A DNA stretch of 64,000 nucleotides from Nereocystis luetkeana (GCA_031213475.1 JARUPZ010000005.1:3635732-3699731); one strand, 5' to 3'. Positions 22,624 through 34,310 are shown, numbered from the stretch's first letter. Notes: generated by a model not told the origin, from the letters alone. Made by a program: numbers and translations.

Positions 22624-23534
22624 CAGGGCTCTTCACGGGCCGGGTCAAACCTCATGGGTTGGGTCGGTCGAATCGGGTCCGCCAAACTTTTGAGGTGTTT
22701 TGACCTAACACGAACCGACCCGACTCGCAAGGTTTCGAAAAGCTCCTGACCCGATCCAATCCGATCCGCGAGATTTGAAAACCTTCTGACCCGACCCGAG
22801 CCGATCCACGGGCTTTGAAAACCTCCTGACCTGACCCGACCCGACCCGACTCGACTCGACCCAACCCGATCCGACCCTCAGATTCCGATTGACCCATGAG
22901 ATGGTCCTTTGGCGATTCGGGTCTACTCAACCCGCGAGAACATGTGTCTCGATCCGTGGGTTCGACCCGCGGATCCGGCGCGTGGGTCAACACCTAAAAA
23001 AACGAAACCATGTCTGTGCCCCGCTGTGGCCTGGTTGTCAAGGGTATGGATGGATGCGGACTTGCGTACATACAGGAGATTTGGCGATGTGATGACGTTT
23101 GAATATGCCAACAAAGGAGTATTGGTGAGTATTGGTACGAGAGAACCAATCTGGCAGAAAGGATTTTTTTCAAGCGTCGGATTTGCGGACCGGATCCGCG
23201 GGTCTGGCCCACGGCTCGGGAGAAAAAGCTCGCGGGTCATGCTGGCTCGACCCGCGAGTGACCTTTTCTTGCGGGGCGTGGCCCGACCCGACCCGTGATA
23301 TTTTCAACTGGTGCATCTCCTGATCCGACCCTATCTGCCCCGTTAGACTTGAAAACCTCCTGCCCGACCCGACCCAGAATATTTGAAAACCCTTGACCCG
23401 ACCCGACCAGACCCGCGAGATTCGAATATCTCTTGACCCAACCCGACCAAACCCGTGAAATTTCGAGCACCTTCTGATCCAACCTGACCCTACCCGTGGC
23501 ATTCTCAACAACTCTTGACCCGTGAAAAACCCTA
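22624..23534. repeat. GACCC-rich inverted repeat, possible hAT-like element
   Basis: The left end CAGGGCTCTTCACGGGCCGG is the imperfect complement of the right end (GACCCGTGAAAAACCCTA). Both arms are built of short units CCCGACCCGACC with spacers such as GAAAACCTCCTGACC, and the arms are complementary overall. The centre (22990-23170) is non-repetitive. An 8-bp target duplication could not be demonstrated. Confidence 0.6.
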
Positions 23535-24480
23535 CCAGTTAGTAATTCACCAGTCTTGATTTACGTTTGACGGCGCTATGAATAAACAATATGAGGGATA
23601 TTTCCTGATGTAGAGTCACGTTTTATAGACTGAGAAAGTACGTATCTGGTACTATGAAAACCCATCAACATCGTTCGAGGTTGACGGTTATTGAAAATCA
23701 TTTAAACCTGCGGTTTGTGGAGGACAACACAATTGGCGTGTTTCATGCGTCCGCGTATGCACTGCACGGTCCCGTAGAGTATGATTCCCTGAAATAAGCT
23801 ACTAATAGGATGTGCTCGGGTGATATAATAGCACCGAGCTCAAGGGGCGCTGTTGAATATTGATGGATTGCGCAGTTGTTTGCGTGTTAAACGAGGACGT
23901 AAATTATACGAATAGACAGGGGGAAGTCTGTATAGATATGGCCTTTTGATGTGCCTGGTCTGCAGGATTTTTGTGTGTGCGTTCTAGGCAGCTGGTTCCA
24001 AGGGGTGCGCGTGATTTTTCAAGTGCCTGGGTGCAGCGGGGTTGGGGGCATCTAATAATAATAGAAAATAGGAATCCCGGCTCAGCCTGGGTTTCCATTT
24101 TTCCTGTTTGCTGGCCCTTCTTCCTGTCGAGCTCATGATTGTTTCCACTGGGCAAAAATCGAGCCGATAAGGCTAAAAAGTGTTCCTGATTCTATAACTA
24201 CAAATACCAGGAGCAAGCAGCAGGGCGACCCCAAAGCCTCGCGGCTTCGCCCCAGGGAGATCACGTTTTTTTTTAGTTTGAAGCGGAGGTCCAGTTTAGG
24301 ATATTTATTATACTTGAGGAAATCTGAAGTATGCATTTCGTACGGTCCTGTTTCTCATATGGTGGCCTGCACTCTGTACACACGATGATTCGCCTAACAG
24401 AGCACAGCAGGGGCGAGGGGGGGTACGTGAACTGACAAGGAAAATAATTAAGCGAGGGATATCCTGTGGGATACCAGGTA
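23535..24480. other. Unassigned stretch
   Basis: Only short open frames without recognisable domains, for example minus strand 23904-24155. It ends with a TACCAGGTA palindrome at 24472-24480. Confidence 0.4.
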
Positions 24481-24519
24481 TGTGATTCCGCCTGTGGTGC
24501 GGCGCATTTCGAGCCCGCG

Positions 24520-24670
24520 CAGCTTCAATCGCAAACAAATTAATATTGTTTGGGCTATAAGCTCTCGCTTCCATGCGGAAATTGGCGAACTCAAGTTGAC
24601 TTTGGTAAAGTTCTACCGGAGCCAGCCGGTCGGACTCAATTGGCGTGTCGACGTGGGTATCAAGCGCTAG
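24520..24670 (+). CDS. COMM-domain-like exon (tentative)
   Basis: The frame reads F-H-A-E-I-G-E-L-K-L-T-L-V-K-F-Y, then G-L-N-W-R-V-D-V-G-I-K-R and a stop. An E-I-x-E-L-K segment about 15 residues before L-x-W-R-V-D-V is the entry to the COMM domain of COMMD proteins, which scaffold the Commander endosomal recycling complex. A TCGAC|GTGGGT donor within the motif could continue the gene, but I could not find the remaining 60 or so residues downstream. It may be a single exon or a fragment. The assignment rests on one short motif. Confidence 0.35.
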
Positions 24671-26338
24671 CTTCATTCAACGTCAGCGGAGGCCAACATA
24701 ATCATTAGTAGGACACTTCCCGGGAACTGAAATGTGGAAAACGTTACACTATGTACGCGTTTGGCCGTCGGCCAAAAACCGTTCCCTGCGGACTAGGTCG
24801 TGCGAATTGCACGTAACGCATACGTGTTCTCTACAGCCAGACCAGGCATACGGAAATGGTCTTGATGCCTTGCAGCGTAGACGAGGAACTGTAAGACGAG
24901 ATTGCACGACTTCACGTGCTATCAAGAAAACGGTCCACGAGTGCTGCAGACTGTCTTCAAAATTGGCGTTTGATGCATTGATCCATGAGCAACCGAGAAA
25001 GGTTTTTGGGGGTGCAATGTTGACAAGCGTCTACTTTCGACATGCCCATACTTTTAACCGGTCTTGAGAGTCTGAAAAGACACGAGGGTGTGGTCAATCC
25101 TCTTGACAAGCTTTTTTCGAAGTTAAAATCGAATATAAAAATACCATGTAGACGCCATTAAGCGGGGAAAAATCATGTCTCAAGGGACGACCACTGCTGA
25201 AACGCGTGGGTAACGGAGACGTCGATCAGGTGTCATCCACTGAATTCGCTCGGGTACAGTTGTAACCCTAACCCTAACCGCACAACGGACGTGCTGGTCC
25301 AACTATCACTTACAAAAAGAAATTCCGCGCAACAACTATGGAGCCAATTTTTGAAGATCAATGAATGCTCTCGTACTACACCAACAACCAAAAACTATAA
25401 CAAAAAAATATCATCCTAAAACCCAATTATTAAGTATACATGGGGAGCTGAATTATGGCAACGAATCACATGCTGCCTATTCTTCTGTAATTTTGCGTCA
25501 AGACTCTGTGCCAAACGATACAAAAACTTCTACACTCGCCGCATTTTAAACGGCGAGTGATAGGTGGCCACGACGCTGTGTCATCTACAGGAGAAGTCGC
25601 CCTGGTTCGTGAATATCGCTGGCGTGGGGAGATTTACAGAGATAATTTGGTACGGGCTCGTTGTTTGCATCGCCATACAACGGAACAGTGCGCCAAGCGA
25701 TTCCAAGTTTTATGGATCCGGTGCAACGCATCACTGGCTGTTGGATTAGTCAGTGTATTAAGCGCCAATTTGGACAGTTCAATATTTATTGTTTCTGTTA
25801 ATTGTGACGGTGAGCATAGACAGCCCTCCATAAACTTGTAATCAATTGTACCAGTTAAGAAAGTACCGATATTAAATAGCAGTGCAGATGAGAAAATGGG
25901 TTTCGGCTACAGTCTGTGGAGCTTAAGCACTCGGAGTGCAAAGACATGTTATGTAATACCCGACGTATCACTGTAATCATGTACCAGGGAACACGCCATT
26001 GTCGGTGTGACATGTGCCCCTTCTTGGTGTGTGGTCCGAATAGACCGGGGAACTGGCCTTCAGTCGGGGGATCCGTGCGAATTTTTGTTCGGTTGTTTTC
26101 CCAGTTGGGTGTAGGCTCCTTGTGCCCTTTCGTGACTATGGGCTAGATTGTTATGATTGTATTGAGCTACTAATAGAGTGAGAACGACTACACGGTACCT
26201 GGTATAATTGAAGGTGGAAGTGGGATACATACTGCGTCAAAACGTGCTACTTTGGCAATGCGCATAAGAAAACACCCGGGACAAGGACTGCATGCTTGAT
26301 GCGTGTACGCGCTATCGTAGAACGAGCCGTTGATTTAT
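24671..26338. other. Unassigned stretch
   Basis: Short open frames only (for example 24732-25067 and 25557-25841, plus). At 25264-25279 there are two and a half CCCTAA units, an interstitial telomere-like tract. 25340-25550 is unusually A-rich compared with its surroundings. One TACCTGGTA at 26196. Confidence 0.4.
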
Positions 26339-29252
26339 TCATATGTACTCTAAACTGTTGTCATGGTGCTGAGGCTTTCCGTCCGTTGCGCTCAGGCAGG
26401 AGGCATTGAAGACGCTGGGCAGTTCGACAAACAAAAGGGGCAGACATGACATACGCAATCGATGCAGATTACTCACCATACGTCTGATGAACCTCAACGC
26501 GCCTTGAGCTTTGTCCAAAGAAAACTGTCTGGACTCCGCTATTGCAAGTATTCCAATCATTCCACATGTCAGACTGTCCACCAGGTTGAAAATGGTGCCA
26601 ACCTGTAGTATTGACAGATACATACCGGTAGGGTTTGTCGCCATTAGAGTAGTTAATATGTTACTCTGGAGCAGAAAATATACTGGCGAAGCCACACGAC
26701 TTAGAGGAGGCCTTCCCCCTGTAGCCCTGACCAATTCGAGTAAAATAGTGAACTCAGTTCTTCGTTGATTGCGTGCGTCTCGCATGCTGTCGAGTTCGCT
26801 TCGTGAGGAAGAGTCCCTCGAGTCCAATCAGTCAAGAACTTACCGGGCTGTTCGTCAACGGCACTCATCGACACTGCGGTTGCAAATCCAAGTATAATGT
26901 GGTCTACTGTACACTACAGGTTGAATGCAAGCTGCCCAAAAAGAGTAGTAGGAATGCATCATTGTACCCATTGAGCGGCAGGGTTGCCAAAGGTACCTGT
27001 GTTCCTAGGTCAAAGGAGATACCCTCCAGGCGGCAAAGCTTGAAGAACACGGGGACCCGTATTGATCGTAAACTGGGGTGTTGCACGTGATCCAAGTACA
27101 CATATCGCTTTGGCTGGCCTGGAAGTATATGCAAAGTTAGTAAAAAAAAACATATGTCAATAGGGTGGGCTGTTGATGGGTTAACGTGTGCAACATGCCG
27201 GCAATGTCGTCCTGCTTGACAGTGTTCTGGAGGCATCAACACTCTACCATCCGCATCTTAAATCTCGCCTTCGTATGTATCGCCTCCATGGGTTGGTTTT
27301 TCGTAGCAACCAAAGTCTTGACCCCGTCCGGGGCTCTTCAAGAGGGACCGGAAAAGGCAAAAACTGGACGCAGACATCGTCAAGCCGAGTTCAAGTCCGG
27401 TAGCCCATAAACGCTGTGATTCCTTGTGCTCATCCCAATATGCAACGAAGTAGATAGTTGCGTATCCGATAACCCCGCGAGAGCAAAGTTCACGCGACAC
27501 AGCGGCGGAAGCTCCCCGCAGGGCATGTTCCGAGACGCATTCCTGCGGATAAACACAGCCGACATGCTGGTAACATGTATCAACTAAAATTTCCGCTTCC
27601 GACAGACATATCGTCTTCCCGGTAGGCGATATAAATACGCTGGCGGACAGGTAGCTGTGCTCGGCAGGAGCTTCCGCTTCAATTACCCCGCCGACCCGCC
27701 CGAGGTGCCCCATAAAGAGCGTCCACGTAGGGTATTGATTGGTATTACAGAAACAAATGACGCGATGCAGACAGCGACGCAAATTCTTGAGCAACCTCGC
27801 CCGTGCAAGGAGTTGTACGTCAGGGTGATGCCACACTCCCGACGGACCGCCGTTGCCGCGTTCAAGCCGTCCTTTTTCCCTCTTCAGGTCCGCCATACAA
27901 GCCAGAGTAGAGGTATCCAGAACAGCCAAGCCACAATTACCTCGGCAAATATCAATTTTAATGTGCCAACGTTGAATCTCGAGATTCCCCGCGATTAGCT
28001 TAGTAAGAGCTATCATGAGGTCCTCCTCGTCATACACGTCGTGCGCACCAATAGGAGCGCTGACGTCAGCTGCGGCGAATACGCGCTTCATACCCGATTG
28101 TGTCTGGAGTAAGGCAGTCACAGATGGTTCTGCCGAAAGTAAAGGCACTTCCAAGGCCACAGCCAGCCTTTTGTCTTGCCAGCCAATATTGCCGGATAAA
28201 ACCATTGCTGGTCGACCTTTAACTATTTGAACTATACGCTTCAGGCAGCCGGGAGAATACAGAAGCAAAGAGGCAATAGGCAGACGATTTTGGAACAACT
28301 CGACATTTTCCGGTACTACCACCGTCATGCGTCCTCGTGCATCATGACTCCCTGCCATTTCTAATAGTTTGCGGTTATATTCCACCACGTCTTTCTCCGG
28401 ATGAGAAGGCATAACGCAAACTACATGCACTTTGGGATCCACCAGCCAATGCATACGAGATGTGTGTATAGTATGCGCATGTTCGCCGTTAGCGGCAAGA
28501 GGAAGTAGAATCATCACTCGCTCTTCAAGTCGCCAACTCTCCCATTTTTCCTTCAGCCTAGCTTGCAACGCTTGCCATTTGGATTCTGCCTCCCTTCGAC
28601 GACCAAGAAGGAGAGCGTTTGCAAGCCGCCTAGCAGCCCTACCTCGCGCCAAACACTGCAGTTTGGACGCCGCGCTACGTTGCTTCTTCAGTAGGAGAAA
28701 GTCCGAGCGCTCCAAGAATCTACGAGCGGCAGCCTGAATAGTGATTGCAGCGAGCTGTGCAGCAGATAGCTCGTGCAAGACGAACCTTGTGTGGCGCAAC
28801 ATAGGACGGATCTGTTCCAGGTTTGCAATACAGCTGCACAGATCAGCTTCATCCACGCGTTCTAGATCGAATTTCGCAAGCTCGCTGAGTTGCTTTCCGT
28901 CGATGACAGCGAGGGGAACCGCGTTTGCCGTCATAATTTCCTCAAGAATGCTGACACAGCGATTGATAAAGCTCCAACCCGATTGGTGTGTCCGTGCCAA
29001 GGATGTGAATTCAGGCGTATCACGGATGGCTTTCCCCTGCCATATGACAAAATGATGCAGACTGTATTCATCAAGTAAGTCAATATATCCGCGGATTCTG
29101 TTGACATCTGATTTCATAGCCTCGCCTGTGTTGTCGTGGGTTTTGAGCGCTGTTGGACCCTTTGCTTGCGCTTGCCTCTTGGCAACGCTATTGTTGTTCG
29201 CCTCGTTTTGTACCATGTTCGAGTTGTGCGTTGCTCCAAGAGGAGACCGTAC
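26339..29252 (-). CDS. IQCH: IQCH-like IQ-motif protein, three C-terminal exons
   Basis: Three exons splice in phase. 29252-27323 starts at a CTATACAG acceptor and ends GGG|GTCAAG in phase 1. 27118-26997 runs from a CTTCCAG acceptor to an ACAG|GTACCT donor. 26602-26339 starts at a CTACAG acceptor and ends in TGA. The large exon carries two IQ motifs for calmodulin (A-I-T-I-Q-A-A-A-R-R-F-L; S-K-L-Q-C-L-A-R-G-R-A-A-R-R). The IQCH ATP-grasp-like region follows, with P-E-N-V-E-L-F, L-S-G-N-I-G-W-Q-D-K-R-L-A and L-W-A-T-G-L-E-L. Exons 2 and 3 give F-F-K-L-C-R-L-E-G-I-S-F-D and I-G-I-L-A-I-A-E-S. IQCH occurs in flagellated lineages and acts in cilia and sperm. A GTGAGT donor at 26476 could shorten the last exon. 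Confidence 0.85.
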
Positions 29253-29827
29253 CTGTATAGCACAAGTATCAGCAAACATGCGTTGTCGAAACCTGGAAGA
29301 GTGCTGTATATATATCCCAGCTTCATAAAACGAGGACGGGTGCGAGGCCACCTTTGAATGCGATGTCTTCCAGGCAAACGATAGCAGCAATACATATCAG
29401 GACGCGCCAAGTTTGTTGTGCACAACGCAGTCCAACGTTGGGCCACTGAAATTCGCTTCGTCGTCCTCACAAAGAGTTTGCACAGGCGAAGCTTACGTGA
29501 CAGGACAGAACCGAGGGATCGAAAGCACTCCAACTTGTGTAAGTTGCGCTGTGTATATATGACGGTCAAGTCAACGCCAAGACTACAGCACTTGCACGTA
29601 ATTCAATCGCGTTGTATACTTGGTCCTCGTATGTATGATACATGTAAACCGCAAACTTGCCTAACGCATCGCTTGTTCTCGAGGTCCATCTTGCAGGTAG
29701 GTTCGAACACCAGTGCGATAGACCCTGCCTTCCCGCGCCGGCGCTCGGCGATGGCGCTGAGCGCACGGCCGCTGTTGTCACTCCATCTACCAGGTATGTT
29801 TTTACTGTAAGTAGAAGTGTGTCCAAC
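29253..29827. other. Probable IQCH intron or 5' region
   Basis: No domain recognised on either strand. Contains a TACCAGGTA palindrome (29788-29796). Confidence 0.35.
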
Positions 29828-30145
29828 CTACGAGTATAACCTGCCAGATCCTTCATGTGGGGTACACAGCAGAAAAATCATTCCGCCCTCAGTTACTTGA
29901 ACTCTCACATTATAGACGTCAAGCCTAACCAGTGCCGCATTGTGGTTATCGGAAGCGGTGTTGTACCTCAAAGCCTGTAACCTTCCCCCCGCAGGTTGCT
30001 CGTGAATGGTCGCTGCTTGGTTTACGATGACATCCTGAAGTGCGCAGCAATGTTGCGGCTCGATGGGTGAAGTTCGACCTCGGTCGCCGCCAACATGCTC
30101 TCGGAGTCTGGTGATGGCTTCGCGCCGAAGTGCCTTTCCGTATAT
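29828..30145 (-). CDS. Candidate upstream exon, possibly IQCH 5' part
   Basis: Preceded by a good minus-strand acceptor (TGTGTGTTTTCCAG), the frame reads I-Y-G-K-A-L-R-R-E-A-I-T-R-L-R-E-H-V-G. It stays open for about 105 codons to V-R-V-Q-V-T-E-G-G-M-I-F-L-L. It lies 0.6 kb upstream of the large IQCH exon on the same strand. I could not match it to the family N-terminus, and the linking exon between 29830 and 29252 is not settled (29780-29700 is one possibility). Confidence 0.4.
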   Translation of the reverse strand: MYGKALRREAITRLREHVGGDRGRTSPIEPQHCCALQDVIVNQAATIHEQPAGGRLQALRYNTASDNHNAALVRLDVYNVRVQVTEGGMIFLLCTPHEGSGRLYS

Positions 30146-30701
30146 CTGGAAAACACACAAACATATTCATTCGCAGCCGTGAGATTGGTGGGGTAGAACG
30201 AAGGTGACTTGTAAAGCAGTAATTGGGAGGCGTGGTGTTGGGAGAATGTGCGTTCTTTATTGCTGTACTCTGGCCAACAGCTCTACGACTACTGCTGTAA
30301 TAATGCTTTGTCATCTTGCCTTTTCATGACAACTTCGCCTTCGGCCTTTCTCGGAGTTCGTCCGATCCACGACTTGCGCAAGTGGTATTGTTCTAACTTC
30401 ATCGCTGAGATGGGTATGCCTCATTGGAAATGGGAAAATAGAGGTGTGTAGGATGCAGGGTGCAGGTGGTGGCGACAGTGGGTGTCTGCGGTGGCGGTGT
30501 GCGGTGTGCGGAGAGATTTTCGCTTGTTCGCTTCGCTTACTCGCCTTCCTGATTATAATGTAACTGTCATTTGCCTGACGTCATGAGCCGCGTTACTATT
30601 AATAGTACGACGCCAAAATTAGGATTATTTTGAAAACTCAACAAACTCAACTTTTAAATTGAGTGGCACCTGATACCTGGTACAAGCGTTCAGCACATCA
30701 A
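30146..30701. other. Intergenic region between divergent genes
   Basis: Separates the minus-strand IQCH candidate exon from the plus-strand gene starting at 30702. Includes TCGCTTGTTCGCTTCGCTTA (30524-30543), a relative of the GAGCGAAGCGAG motif, and TACCTGGTA at 30674, 28 bp before the ATG. It may contain a shared promoter. Confidence 0.4.
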
Positions 30702-31269
30702 ATGGAAACCAAGGCGTCTGCCTCATGTCGCTCTCCCACTGCAGTTCTATGGGTAGTTCTCTTTGTGTTTCACACGCGTGATGTATCAGCCTTCTGCTCT
30801 CCGGGGCTGATTCGAAACATGCGAGCGGTATCACTGGGAACCCAGTCGAAGGTCGTCGATTCAGGACGTACTTTTCACGGCATTGATATCCCGGGATGCA
30901 AGAACATGCGTGACCCGGACGGAGACAAGGTGAGGCGGCAGTGGGTTCAGGTTCTATGCCAATGGGTAGTTGCGTTTTGTTGTGCTGCGTTGGATTTGTA
31001 GCCAGAAACCTTTTGTGCTCGTTGCCAGCTGACGCTGGCTGACAGAACGCAATCTTTGCGAGCTCATCTTTGCTGTGGTCTCCGTCGTCCGTTGTGTGCG
31101 GTGCTCTAATCCTGGAACACTGGAGTAGGATGGCTCAACAAGCGAGGACGCGGACGAACCCACCACTGCAAGTCATGTGACAGATACAGAATTAGAAGAG
31201 CTGCTCAAGGGGTTGAACATCGGGAGCTCGCGCGAGGCACCGAGTAAAGGACGTGGTGAAGTTGACGAG
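30702..31269 (+). CDS. Unknown protein with heterokont plastid-type presequence, 5' two exons
   Basis: The ATG at 30702 opens a basic start (M-E-T-K-A-S-A-S-C-R-S), then a hydrophobic core (A-V-L-W-V-V-L-F-V-F) and D-V-S-A-F-C-S-P. The residues after this are basic and serine-bearing (L-I-R-N-M-R-A-V-S). A signal peptide with an A/V-S-A-F cleavage motif and an aromatic residue directly at the junction marks plastid import in heterokont algae. Exon 1 (30702-30929) ends AAG|GTGAGG. Exon 2 (31129-31269) follows GAGTAG and ends GAG|GTATGC, both phase 0. It encodes an acidic D-G-S-T-S-E-D-A-D-E-P segment and E-L-E-E-L-L-K-G-L-N-I. Later exons were not identified. An alternative reads through to 31455 as a Cys-rich tail. 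Function unknown. Confidence 0.5.
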
Positions 31270-31639
31270 GTATGCTGGAGATGGTGTTTTTTTGCACCAA
31301 CCACATGCCCCGAGCACACACAACGAGTGTGGTATGTGCCAGTACCCGAGCGTATGATATGTTGTACATACAAGGACTCTGGATGGGTGCCTGCCGGCAC
31401 CCATGCTCTGGAGTGGGAAATTTACCCCAGTGCCAAGTCGTGTCATTACTGTTAAGGAAGTTGACATAAATGTACCATTCGATCTTGTTACGAACAGGAT
31501 CAAGGCACTGCCCACTCAGTGGTGCAGGGAAAAGGCACTGCCGAGTGTCAGTTCTCAGTGCTCGTATCTGTCTCACTCGAATTATAGACCAACTTTTACA
31601 GCATTTGTCTGGGGCGTTATTATTTCTGTCTTTTTTAGC

Positions 31640-31668
31640 CATGTACTCTTTTTTTTTTTTTTTTTTCT
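31640..31668. repeat. Poly-T run
   Basis: About 18 consecutive T within 31651-31669, next to further T-rich sequence. It may be the poly-A end (minus strand) of the SINE-like unit beginning near 31985. Confidence 0.5.
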
Positions 31669-31699
31669 CATCCCGTTCATTATCTTCGCACATCTTCTC

Positions 31700-31985
31700 T
31701 CTCTCCTTCCAACTCGTAACTCAGATCCGGGGTCACATAGCAGGCTCTTCTCCCCCCTTCCCGCTACGGTACGTGCCTTCATTTTTATCGCGAGAAGATT
31801 TCAGCCTTTTCTTCCCTCGTCGACTCGCATCGAATTGTGCCTACCCACGCTGCAAGGCGCTCTCAACAATTGAATCCTTTTTTATTTTTGCAAATAAAGT
31901 CAAAGTCCGACCCACCTGGGGCTCGAACCCAGGACCCAAACAAGTAGAATTCGAGGTTCTTGAACCACCGGGACGACAGCTCTAA
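31700..31985 (-). repeat. SINE with tRNA-like head
   Basis: On the minus strand an A-box-like GGTGGTTCAAGAACC is followed by a B box, GGGTTCGAGCCC, inside a perfect T-arm (CTGGG/CCCAG). The acceptor halves pair only partly, so this is tRNA-derived rather than a tRNA. A body with GGTGGGTCGGACTTTGACTT follows, with an A-rich stretch about 300 bp downstream on the same strand. The 3' end is approximate. Confidence 0.55.
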
Positions 31986-32279
31986 ACCCCGGAAATCAGG
32001 TCCCTGATACTATTTTTGGGCCAGGAGATCATCGATAATTTGGAGCCCAGTTGTTGCTGGCGTGGGCAGAAATCAGCTCAGTTCCGAGGTTTCGCACAGG
32101 ACGAGGTTGCTTTAATTTTGTTAACGATGATAGTATACTGTAGTATTGCTGCCCTTTTGCTGCCCAGTTACCAAGTACCAAGAGCCACGCCGATATCACC
32201 CCTTTCTACGGCGAGCTGAACCTACTTCCAACGGCTTGTGCAGAGGAGATGACCTCTCCCGCACACGAAAGCGATAGCA

Positions 32280-32445
32280 GCTGCAGCACAACATAAAACA
32301 TAGCAGCAACAGCAGCAGCAGGAGTAGTAGCAGGCATCGCTGCTGCTGCGGTCGGTTGCTGCAGCTGCTGCTGTGCATACCCAGCCGCAACACCAGCAGC
32401 AGCACAACCACAGCAGCAGCAGCAGCAGCGGTATGTACGGCATCG
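32280..32445. repeat. CAG/CTG-rich tract
   Basis: Imperfect CAGCAGCAG/CTGCTGCTG runs on both strands, including a purer CAG run at 32397-32430 (about 6 clean units). The rest of 31990-33030 shows no recognised gene. A TACCAGGTA lies at 32990-32998. Confidence 0.7.
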
Positions 32446-33040
32446 CAGCAGACAGCAACTTGCAGTACACGCATAAATTACCTCGAGAACAGGACGCGTA
32501 CTGTACGCGCATTACTCAATCCTGAGGACAGGCAGCAATCGAGATACTGCAAGTATGATGAGCAGTATCGAGCACCTACCGGATACCTGATACCTGATAT
32601 CGATCGGCAATACAGAACAACCGCAAAGTACTCGTACTACTGCCGACGACATGGGTAGTATTCTCAGTTTGAATCCCAAGATATTTTTCACCGGCAAAAA
32701 CAGAAGACGTGCCGAGTTCTAAAACACCAACACAGCAATCACCGAATAATATACAACGATCTGGTACCAAGAACGGTGCGATACCCCGAGAAGGCGCGTG
32801 CAGTCGACCGTCGAAGAGAGAGGGGCAATGGAAGGCAGCCAACGAGTAAGGCAAGACCGAGGTGGTCGATCAGGCCGATGGTGGCCCGCAAAGCAAGGGA
32901 GTCGGGAGAAAGCGGTAGCATCAGCAAGGCCGAGAGATCGAACCTCGGAGAGAAAATGAGATAAGATCAAGTCTGTCATGTATACAGTATACCAGGTAAA
33001 TATTAAGATTTTATAGATATCGCACCCAAGAAAACATGAG

Positions 33041-33300
33041 ACTGTCAATACGTAGTAGGTCTCGCACACGAAAACGGGACTGTCAGTTTGTACCAATAAA
33101 AAATCCTGCGAACAAAGAATCAATGAACCCTTCAATCGTTCAGATTCTGATTCCAGGACTGACTGCAGTTCACGCGTACGTAGATCTCGCACATGAAAAC
33201 GGGACTGTCAGCGCGTACTAATAAGAAATCCTCCGAACAAATTATGAACCCTTCAATCGTTCAGATCCTGAGTACACGACTGACACGCGTGCCACCCTTG
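33041..33300 (+). repeat. Two tandem units of about 135 bp
   Basis: Each unit has TCTCGCACACGAAAACGGGA or a close variant, GACTGTCAG, AATCCT-CGAACAAA and ATGAACCCTTCAATCGTTCAG. No coding function is evident. Confidence 0.75.
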
Positions 33301-33950
33301 GAGCCTTTTTAGAACAACAATAGCAAAAAAAAATCCAGGACCACAGAAAATAGAAGCTCCGTGTGTCCTCTCCGCAGCAAATATCCCTCGAGTTCGGGGT
33401 CGCCGCGCTCGTAGGCGGCGCGAGACTCCGAGACGCGCGCACGGGAGAACACCCGTCGGAGGCCGGCTCGCGCGACTCTCGAGGAAAGCGGTCCAAAAAG
33501 CAAGCACGAAGGCAGGGAAGCGAAGGCGTCCGGAGTCCCAGACAAAGTTGAAGATAAAATCGGAATTTTAAGGTTCGCTCACAGCGGCCGAGAAGGATAA
33601 TATATATAGATTTACTTCGAAGTATCAGTCAGTTTTTTGTTTTTTTTATGCGCCCCGGGGAGCGAGAGGAAACCCCTGTCCACACTTATTTATCAAGTTT
33701 TCGCGTACCGGTTCGGACCCGGTTCGTTTCTTCCACCTTAGTCGGGCCTGTCTCTGACCGTCATTAAAGTGTGGTTTATTCCGAGGATGTAGGCACCTGG
33801 GGGAGTCTAGATATCAGTCAGTTGTCTCGAAGTCAGTGTCATGTGTGTGTTCTCCGTCCAGCACACCCCGAGTCCGCGCCGATTCATCGTCGGAGATAGA
33901 GAGATACAAGCTCTGTGGTCACGAAACTACGACGCAGAGGTACACGTTGC
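33301..33950. other. Unassigned stretch
   Basis: Arg/Ser-rich open frames on both strands (33242-33545) have no recognisable domain. 33845-33925 is a diverged copy of the 7270-7360 repeat segment. Confidence 0.4.
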
Positions 33951-34069
33951 AATGCACTCTAATGCAGTAAAGAAGCGTACCAAGGGTCTTCAGTACCAGT
34001 ACCAGTCATTGATTGGGACTCAGTCGAGTCCGAGTCAGTTTGAAGTATATACGAGTAACCGGAACTGAC

Positions 34070-34310
34070 TGAATCCTCGCGAGTCCCCAGGGTGCCAGAA
34101 GCGGAAATAGCTGGGTCCTCGCCAGTCCCCAGGGTACCAGAAGCTGGAAGGACTTAACGGGTAGTCTTTGTGGGTCCTCAGGATACCAAAACCTGAAATG
34201 AATGAGTCCTGGGTAAGTCCCCAGGGTACCAGAGGCTGAAATGACGAATTTACTCTTCGCGAGTCCCAAGGGTACCAAAACCTGAAATGACTGAGTCCTG
34301 AGGCCACTTC
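34070..34310 (+). repeat. Tandem repeat, about 57-bp units (GAGTCC...CCAGGGTACC)
   Basis: Five units share the pattern GAGTCCTCGCGAGTCCCCAG then GGTACCAGAAGCTGAAATGA. Further single or double copies occur at 36195-36260, 36590-36665 and 37372-37455, so the unit is spread through 33.9-37.5 kb around the nested MITEs. Confidence 0.8.

Noticed and set aside
27386..29340. Plus-strand ORFs opposite IQCH (for example 28432-28737, 28741-29055)
   Set aside because: Antisense shadows of the long conserved minus-strand exon.
31890..31985. Functional tRNA gene
   Set aside because: T-arm and boxes are good but the acceptor stem pairs at only about four of seven positions.
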